From Streptomyces sp. JJ38 (lineage in GTDB: Bacteria; Actinomycetota; Actinomycetes; Streptomycetales; Streptomycetaceae): 64,000 nt of DNA. How positions within the stretch are numbered: the first letter of the stretch is position 1; each line of letters starts with the position of its first letter. Shown one piece after another: positions 59,201 through 64,000 of the stretch. Location: the NCBI RefSeq assembly GCF_019303475.1, contig NZ_JABLSI010000025.1, positions 1 through 64,000 on the forward strand, given 5' to 3'. The notes under the pieces were generated by a model. It was not told where the DNA came from, searched no databases, and worked only from the letters and a program-made list of their open reading frames with translations. The position numbers were made by a program, and so were the translations under genes.

Positions 59201-61576
59201 CACGATGGCGGCGTTCTCCAGGGCCTCCCAGGCGACCTCCATGAGCAGCCGCTGCTGCGGCTCGACGGCCACGGCCTCGGCCGGGGAGATGCCGAAGAAC
59301 TCCGGGTCGAAGTCGGCGATTCCCTCCGTGGTGTCGAGGAATCCGCCCCAGCGGGTACTGGCGGTGCCGGGGTTTCGCAGCTCGGGGTCGTAGAGGGCGT
59401 CGGCGTTCCAGCGCTCCTTCGGCACCTCGGTGATGGCGTCCACGCCGTCGCGCAGCAGCCGCCAGAAGGCGTCGGTGTCCGCGGCGCCGGGGAAGCGGCA
59501 GGCCATGCCCACGATCGCGACGGGCTCGTCGGCGGCGACGGCGGTCCCGCTCGTCGTCGCCTCGTCCCCGGCGAGGAAGCGGGCGACGTCGTCGGCGGTG
59601 GGGTGCTGGTAGAGGAGGGCGGCCGACAGCGTGCGGCCCAGCTCGCGTTCGAGCGTGCCGGAGATCGCCACGGCGGAGGCGGAGTCCATGCCGTAGGTGG
59701 CCAGGTTGGCGTGCGGGTCGATCTGCTCGGCCGCCACGCCCAGGTGTCCGGCGACGGCGTCGAGCACCCGGCGCAGGAGCTCCGCACGGCCTTCGGCCGG
59801 TCGCTTCCCCCCGGGCGGCGCGGGGGCGGCGGTGGCGCTGTACCAGGCCCCCACCGTGTTCAGGGTCTTCTCCTCGAAGCCCTGCTTGGCCGCCCGTCGG
59901 GCGATCTTGCCGCTGGAGGTCTTGGGCACGGTGCGGCTGCGCAGCAGCACGAGGGCGTGGAGGCGGACGTCGTGCTCGGCCAGCACGGCCGTCGCGACGG
60001 CCTGGCCGAGCCGTTCGGCGTCCACCGCGTCGGTGCGGACCTCCTGGACGACGACGACACGCTCCTCGCCGTCGGCCTCGACGGCGAACGCCGCGCCGCA
60101 GCCGGGCCGGAAGGCCGGGTCCACGGCCTCGACGGTGCGCTCGACGTCCTGCGGGTAGAGGTTGCGGCCGCGGACGATGATGACGTCCTTGATGCGCCCG
60201 GTGATGTAGAGCTCGCCCCCGGGGGTGACGAAGCCCTTGTCCCCGGTGGCCACCCACGGCAGCCCGGCGCCGTCGGCGGGCTCGTCCGCGAGCCGGTTGC
60301 CGAACGTGGCCGCGCTGAGCTCCGGGCGCCGCCAGTAGCCCTGACCCGCGCTGCGTCCGCTCAGCCAGACCTCGCCGACGGTGTGCGGCTCCAGAGGGCG
60401 GCGGGTGTCGGGGTCCACGATGGCGAGCCGCTGGTCGAGGTGGACCCGGCCGCAGCCGACGACGGTGCGCGCGCCGGGCGTGCCCTCGGGCACCTCCACG
60501 ATCCGGTCCCGCTCCAGCGCGGCGCCCTCGACGTGCAGGACGGCGGGCCCCTCGCCGGGTGTGCCGCTGCTGACGTAGACGGCGTTCTCGGCGAGCCCGT
60601 AGCCGGGGTAGAGCGTGCCCGGTGCGAGGCCGTGCTCGGCGTAGGCGGCGGCGAAGGCGGTGAGCGTGTCGGCCCGGATGGGCTCGGCCCCGTTGAGGGC
60701 GACGCGCCAGCTGCTCAGGTCGAGCCCGGCCCGGTCCTCGGGACGGGTGCGGCGGACGCACAGCTCGTAGGCGAAGTTGGGGGCGCAGCTGAGGGTGCCG
60801 CGGTGCTCGCTGACGGCCCGCAGCCAGCGGATCGGGTCCTGGAGGAAGGCCTCGGGCGGCATGTAGACCAGCTCGGCCTGCCAGTACAGCGCCTGGAGGA
60901 GGTTGGCGATCAGCCCCATGTCGTGGAAGAGGGGCAGCCAGGAGACGAACACGGGGCGGTCGCTGTGCCCCATGCCGTGCGCCATCATCTCGATGTTGTG
61001 CAGGAGGTTGGCGTGGCTCAGCATCACGCCCTTGGGCGTGCCGGTGGAGCCGGAGGTGTACTGGAGGAAGGCGAGGTCGTCCGGGTCCGGAGCCGGGTCG
61101 CGCCACTCCTCGGCGGCCGCGAGCGGGACACGGTCGGTCGCCACCCAGGTCGCCTCGGTGTGGTAGTCGTCGGCGAGCTGGTCGCACAGCCGGCCGGGGG
61201 CGGCGACGATCGCGGCGCCGGCGTCCTCGGCCACGGCCTGGAGCCGGGCGGCGTGCTTGTCGGAGCGCGGGGGGTAGGCCGGAACGGCGATCATGCCCGC
61301 GTAGAGGCAGCCGAAGAAGGCCACGGCGAACTCGGGACCGGAGGGGAACAGCATGAGCACCCGCTCGCCGGGCTCGTGCAGGCTCCGCAGGTGGGCGCCG
61401 ATCGCCCGGGCGCGGGTGTCGAGGTCGGCGAACGTCAGCCGTTCGGAGACGTCGACGCCGTCCGCCAGAAAGGTGAACGAGGGGCTTTCGCCGGCCTCCT
61501 CGGCGCGCAGGCGCAGGAGTTCCACGAGGTTCCGCGCGGCGGGGGCAGGTGGGACGGGTCGGGAAAAGCTGCTCAC
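56294..61576 (-). CDS. PKS part 1: FAAL - ACP - KS - AT - DH first half
   Basis: Protein of 1760 residues. The fatty acyl-AMP ligase (about 20-570; YTSGSTGTPKGVML, SWLPLFHDMG) loads an acyl chain onto an ACP (Ser in GMDSAS, about 628). KS (about 680-1100) has catalytic Cys in DTACSSS and His in EAHGTGT and NIGHAES. AT (about 1225-1520) has GHSVGE and HGFHS, the malonyl type. The C-terminus stops after the first hot-dog half of a DH, with catalytic His in DDHRIQGQVVAPGTSYVEM. GTG 61576 has AGAGGA upstream; the long ORF above it is not related. Confidence 0.92.
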   Translation of the reverse strand: MSSFSRPVPPAPAARNLVELLRLRAEEAGESPSFTFLADGVDVSERLTFADLDTRARAIGAHLRSLHEPGERVLMLFPSGPEFAVAFFGCLYAGMIAVPAYPPRSDKHAARLQAVAEDAGAAIVAAPGRLCDQLADDYHTEATWVATDRVPLAAAEEWRDPAPDPDDLAFLQYTSGSTGTPKGVMLSHANLLHNIEMMAHGMGHSDRPVFVSWLPLFHDMGLIANLLQALYWQAELVYMPPEAFLQDPIRWLRAVSEHRGTLSCAPNFAYELCVRRTRPEDRAGLDLSSWRVALNGAEPIRADTLTAFAAAYAEHGLAPGTLYPGYGLAENAVYVSSGTPGEGPAVLHVEGAALERDRIVEVPEGTPGARTVVGCGRVHLDQRLAIVDPDTRRPLEPHTVGEVWLSGRSAGQGYWRRPELSAATFGNRLADEPADGAGLPWVATGDKGFVTPGGELYITGRIKDVIIVRGRNLYPQDVERTVEAVDPAFRPGCGAAFAVEADGEERVVVVQEVRTDAVDAERLGQAVATAVLAEHDVRLHALVLLRSRTVPKTSSGKIARRAAKQGFEEKTLNTVGAWYSATAAPAPPGGKRPAEGRAELLRRVLDAVAGHLGVAAEQIDPHANLATYGMDSASAVAISGTLERELGRTLSAALLYQHPTADDVARFLAGDEATTSGTAVAADEPVAIVGMACRFPGAADTDAFWRLLRDGVDAITEVPKERWNADALYDPELRNPGTASTRWGGFLDTTEGIADFDPEFFGISPAEAVAVEPQQRLLMEVAWEALENAAIVPGSLARSATGVYVGISNNDYTRLTAGSPAALDAYYGTGNALSVAANRLSYLLDLRGPSLAVDTACSSSLVAVHQACESLRRGESTVALAAGVNLILSPDFTSVFSSARMMAADGRCKAFDERADGYVRSEGCGVLVLKPLSRALADGDRVHAVIRGSAVNQDGRSNGLTAPHGKAQQDVLRAAWDAAGVTPGELGYLEAHGTGTALGDPIEFASMTAALEERGADPGEPCLLGSVKTNIGHAESAAGIAGLIKVVLSLQHATVPPHLHLTGLNPDIAGLDSPLEIPTEARPWPAGRRTAGVSAFGFGGTNAHVVLSAAPEPTPEQPTAPDESTAGDGPEPPADRVLVLSARTREAVRDLAARYADALGRPDAPAFADVVHTAATGRTPLPQRLAVTAADAQEAAHALARYAETGRSSAAAAHGKVPRRAPATAFLFTGQGSHRVGMGLELHRHQPVFREAFDACARVLDERLNLDLHKVVQDADALAATEFAQPAIFAVEYALAALWRHLGVEPTYLFGHSVGEYVAACLAGVFELPDALTLLGTRARLMQQLPSGGAMLAVRTGEAPAREAIAPFADRVAVAAVNGPEEVVLSGAAEQLAAIAANLREQGVLSKEIRTSHGFHSPLMDPVLEAFAEAAGRVRMSPPSRPLVSSVTGQLAGPRMATPEYWVDQLRREVRYADGVATLVREGCVLGVELGPDAVLAPLARRLARSEGGSGPWVSSLRAGRGEGRALSEALAAAWAAGAPVDWTRLPADRPGRRCALPTYPFQRRRFWLPDELPAPSAAPGAAPSAVPRAAEDDGGGAPRHRLLGSRLPQLATEPEHNVWQRTLAREQVAVLDDHRIQGQVVAPGTSYVEMALAAAREFAPDVAYALRDVRYHSVLAVPADGGRVVQVGLRGRPGEPLAFSVHSRGEADTSGWTQHASARLVRLDPPGATGTADASGTASDGTPAHAVAGKAASNGEGTS

Positions 61577-61638
61577 GTGTTCCTCTTTCGGAGTAACTCC
61601 ACGATTGCCCTGCGGCCTCGGGGCGCGAGGGGGACCGG

Positions 61639-61672
61639 CCCGCGCCGCCCGGGCTGCCCCGGGCGGCGCGGG
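61639..61672 (-). terminator. Strong hairpin between GYD-like gene and FAAL-PKS gene
   Basis: CCCGCGCCGCCCGGG pairs perfectly (15 bp) with its complement around a 4-nt loop, in the 107-bp gap. It should reduce read-through, so the assembly-line genes may have their own promoter, or this is an attenuator. Confidence 0.7.
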
Positions 61673-61683
61673 TGTGGTGGCGG

Positions 61684-62037
61684 TCAGTCGCTCTCCGGCG
61701 CCTGCGGCGGGTAGAAGAGCTCGACGGCCGGCTCGGCGCGCTTGAGGGCGCCGACCATCTCCTCGGTGGTGGCGAGGGGGATGACCTTGCCCTCGGAGAA
61801 GGCACCGGTCGAGTAGCCGGTCAGGACGGCAGCGTGCGCGGCCTCCACGTCCGGGAAGTCCACGACGACGGCGAAGTTGTACTCGATGTCGCGGGTGAAC
61901 CAGTAGTTGACGACCTTTCCACCGAGGGAGCCGTAGAACTTGAAGGCGTGCTCGTCGCGGGCGATGATCGCCTTCGGCTCCTTCAGAATGGTCTCGAGCA
62001 CGTCCTGCGAGTAGCGGGCGAGAATCATGAACTGCAT
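61684..62037 (-). CDS. Small GYD/dimeric alpha-beta barrel-like protein
   Basis: Protein of 117 residues. MQFMILARYSQDVLETIL and FAVVVDFPDVEAAHAAVL suggest the ferredoxin-like dimeric alpha-beta barrel of GYD/DUF3303-type proteins. No catalytic residues recognised. ATG 62037 has AGAAGGG upstream. First small gene before the PKS in the cluster; role unknown. Confidence 0.65.
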   Translation of the reverse strand: MQFMILARYSQDVLETILKEPKAIIARDEHAFKFYGSLGGKVVNYWFTRDIEYNFAVVVDFPDVEAAHAAVLTGYSTGAFSEGKVIPLATTEEMVGALKRAEPAVELFYPPQAPESD

Positions 62038-62276
62038 GACGAAAACCCTTCTGGAGCTTGCGTGGGTGAGCGGCCGGAAGAGGAAGGCTGCGCGTTCCGC
62101 GACCGGTGGGCCGAGAGGGCCGCATGGCCCGCTTTCCGCTGCCAGGCCATCTGCCGGAAATGCTGCTGGAATGCTTCGGGGTGGGCCAAACCCCTGACAG
62201 CAAGACGACATTTCCTGTCACCGATCGGCCATCGGCCGGCCGTCGTTCTCGGCCCGGTCAACGCGGAATCTCCGAT

Positions 62277-63254
62277 TCAGTCGGCGGTGCTTTCGGCGGA
62301 ATCTCCGTGGGGGGCGTCCCTACGGGTGAGGCGGTGGAGGAGGTCGCAGGTGTAGGCGTCCTCCACGGGCAGCCCGACGGACTTGAAGAGGGTCGTCTCG
62401 GTGTCGGACCGGCGGCCTTCCCGGGCGCCGGTCAGGAGCTCTCCCAGCTCGGTCAGGTCGGGCCGCTCGGGCAGGGCCCCCTCGGCGACCGGGATGACGA
62501 TGTCGCCCGCCTCCCGCAGCACGGCCTCCCGGGACTCGACGAACAGCCGGGAGCCCGCCACGAGCGCACTGGGCAACTCGCGGCGCTCGGCTCCGTAGGC
62601 GCCCACCGCGCTGATGTGGACGCCGGGCCGCAGGGAGAGGCCGGCGTCGAAGAGCGGGGTCGGCGACGTCGTCGTCGTGCAGATGACGTCGGCCTCCCGC
62701 AGTGCCTCGTCGATGCGCGGAACGACCTCCACGTCCAGGCCGAGCGGCGCGACCCGGGCGGCGAGTTCGCGGGCTCTGCCCTGGTCGCGGCCGTGCAGCA
62801 GGACGCGGTCCCAGGGCCGGATGCCGGCGAGCCCCTCCAGGTGCCCGAGGGCCTGCACCCCGGCGCCGACGACGGTGAGCGTGCGTGCGTCGCGGCGGGC
62901 GAGCAGGTCGGTGGCGAGCACGGTCACGGCGGCGGTCCGCACCCGGGTGAGGGCGGCGGCGTCCACCAGGGCGAGCGGTTCGCCGGTCAGCGCGCTGAAG
63001 ACGGTCACCACGCCCTGCACACTGGGCAGTCGGCGTTCCGGCGGATTGTCGAAGAGGGTGATCAGCTTGACGGCCAGGGTGTCCCCGTAGCGCGCGGGCA
63101 TCAGCAGCAGCCGTCCCGGGCCCGCCTCCAGGGCCGAGCGGTCCGCGGCGGCGGCCTCGGCTCCGGAGGCGGTGAACGCGGCGCCGATCCGCCGGGCGAG
63201 TTCGGGTACCGGCAGGAGCCGGTCGACGGTCTCGGCGTCGATGAGTCGCATCAT
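62277..63254 (-). CDS. Ornithine cyclodeaminase/mu-crystallin family enzyme
   Basis: NAD(P)-binding enzyme of 325 residues. Substrate-side segment LLLMPARYGDTLAVKLITLF and dinucleotide motif VVGAGVQALGH are clear. In true ornithine cyclodeaminase the catalytic Asp sits in a GGDCPGKTEL-like motif; here this place reads GAYGAERREL, so Asp is missing and a reductase, SbnB-like or imine-forming role is more likely. ATG 63254 lies 5 nt after the stop of the aminotransferase gene and has AGGAG upstream. May supply a building block for the assembly line. Confidence 0.87.
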   Translation of the reverse strand: MMRLIDAETVDRLLPVPELARRIGAAFTASGAEAAAADRSALEAGPGRLLLMPARYGDTLAVKLITLFDNPPERRLPSVQGVVTVFSALTGEPLALVDAAALTRVRTAAVTVLATDLLARRDARTLTVVGAGVQALGHLEGLAGIRPWDRVLLHGRDQGRARELAARVAPLGLDVEVVPRIDEALREADVICTTTTSPTPLFDAGLSLRPGVHISAVGAYGAERRELPSALVAGSRLFVESREAVLREAGDIVIPVAEGALPERPDLTELGELLTGAREGRRSDTETTLFKSVGLPVEDAYTCDLLHRLTRRDAPHGDSAESTAD

Positions 63255-63259
63255 GTCCC

Positions 63260-64000
63260 TCAGCTCCTTCGCAGGGTGGCCCGCACGGACTCGAAGAGCA
63301 GGGAGCACAGCAACTCGACCTGTTCGTCGCTGAGCCCGGGGTGGCAGGGCAGGTTGACCTGTTCGGTGAACCACAGCCGCTCCGCGACGGGGCACTCGCC
63401 CCGGCGGTGGCCGCGGGCCCGCCACTCGGGCATGAGGTGCAGCGGGAAGTAGCGCACCGGCACCTGCACGCCGCGGTCGGTGAGTTCGCGCAGCAGCCGG
63501 TTGCGGTCCAGTACGCCGGGCCGCCGTACGAAGAAGGTGAACAGGTGGTGGGACTGGCGCACGCCCGGAGACTCTTCGGGGAAGGCCACCACGTCGCCGA
63601 ACTTCTCCAGCACCTCCCGCAGCCTGGCCGCGATCGCCCGGCGCCGCTCCACCATGGCCTCCAGCGACCGCAGTTGGACCACGCCGACGGCCGAGGCCGC
63701 CTCGCTCAGCGTGGCGTTGGTGCCGGGCCGGCGCAGGGTGACGCAGTCGTGGGTGAGGGAGTCGCCCGGGTAGAGCCCGCCGGGCACCTCCTCGTCCGCT
63801 CCGACGAGCCGTTCGGCACGGGGGACGTAGTCGGCGTCCACCTCGTTGCCGCGCAGCCGCTCGACGCGCGTGCGGTACGCGTCATCGAAGAACGTGAGCA
63901 TGCCGCCCTCACCGAGCGTGGTGATGTTCTTGCTGGTGTGGAAGCTGAAGCAGCCGATGTCCGCCAGCGAGCCCGGCCGCCTGCCGTGGTAGACGCTGCC
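63260..64000 (-). CDS. DegT/DnrJ/EryC1/StrS-type aminotransferase (right-edge partial)
   Basis: PLP-dependent fold-type I enzyme, C-terminal part of at least 247 residues; the frame is open to the window edge. The PLP Lys is in SFHTSKNITTLGEGG, and the later conserved segment GTNATLSEAASAVGVVQL fits the family. The C-terminus (VPVRYFPLHLMPEWR, VNLPCHPGLSDEQV) resembles sugar aminotransferases. It is in an operon with the cyclodeaminase-family gene; it probably aminates a sugar or other precursor for the cluster. Confidence 0.88.
   Translation of the reverse strand, partial: GSVYHGRRPGSLADIGCFSFHTSKNITTLGEGGMLTFFDDAYRTRVERLRGNEVDADYVPRAERLVGADEEVPGGLYPGDSLTHDCVTLRRPGTNATLSEAASAVGVVQLRSLEAMVERRRAIAARLREVLEKFGDVVAFPEESPGVRQSHHLFTFFVRRPGVLDRNRLLRELTDRGVQVPVRYFPLHLMPEWRARGHRRGECPVAERLWFTEQVNLPCHPGLSDEQVELLCSLLFESVRATLRRS

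Noticed and set aside
49348..61714. Long plus-strand open frames of 1244, 1105 and 1791 codons opposite the NRPS and PKS genes
   Set aside because: Antisense mirrors of real domains; composed of low-complexity Gly/Arg/Val strings without motifs.
56298..61805. The frame of the LLM-PKS gene continues open upstream to 61805
   Set aside because: The upstream part is Arg/Pro/Ala-rich shadow of FAAL-KS-AT; the ATG at 56297 has a ribosome site and ATGA overlap.

Overview
The window is about 73% GC, and nearly every gene ends its codons in G or C. It carries a cslA/glxA/cslZ cellulose-like glycan locus, a GlcNAc-type PTS, an in-frame rare TTA codon and long assembly-line genes. All of this points to a Streptomyces (or very close relative) chromosome.

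Layout. 1-2.4 kb: an MFS permease (open at the left edge), an IclR regulator and tRNA-Lys. 2.5-4.7 kb: a small secondary-metabolism remnant, with a carrier-acyltransferase didomain that has lost both catalytic residues, translationally coupled to a shortened aromatase/cyclase; a 71-residue protein of unknown role lies divergently. 5.1-10.3 kb: cslA, glxA and a GH6 lipoprotein for hyphal-tip glycan. 10.4-12.6 kb: a sortase pair and a HAD phosphatase. 12.7-20.9 kb: a phosphonate-type operon (GntR regulator, FAD amine oxidase-like protein, phosphonatase-like HAD, four ABC transporter genes, secreted phosphodiesterase-like protein). 21-29 kb: FAA hydrolase, DUF445, a class A PBP, a Gdx/SugE exporter behind a guanidine-III riboswitch, GroES-like, DUF3618, Bcp, and tandem HNH proteins next to a tRNA-like gene with anticodon UAG but no long variable arm.

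29.4-40.8 kb is a conserved actinobacterial core block: rdgB, rph, a GlcNAc PTS pair, MBL hydrolase, cysM-cysO-mec, an AGCS symporter, DUF2017-clpS and pncB. The cysO-cysM pair is preceded by a leaderless, Cys-containing leader ORF, which suggests cysteine-responsive attenuation.

40.9-64 kb is a minus-strand biosynthetic cluster that runs off the right edge. Its order of action is FAAL-ACP-KS-AT-DH(first half), then luciferase-like monooxygenase (LLM)-DH(second half)-KR-ACP, then NRPS C-A-PCP, then NRPS C-A(LLM inserted)-PCP-TE. It also holds a methyltransferase, an MMPL exporter with a TTA codon, a small GYD-like protein, an ornithine cyclodeaminase-family enzyme and a DegT-type aminotransferase. 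The last adenylation domain reads as glycine-specific with an internal monooxygenase followed by a thioesterase, the arrangement known from myxothiazol MtaG, where alpha-hydroxylation of glycine gives a terminal amide. The model I infer is a fatty acid activated by FAAL, extended once with malonate and beta-processed, joined to a proline-like amino acid and then glycine, and released as an acyl-amino-acid amide or alpha-hydroxyglycine product. The most unusual point is that the same LLM type interrupts both the glycine A domain and, across a gene boundary, the PKS dehydratase domain.
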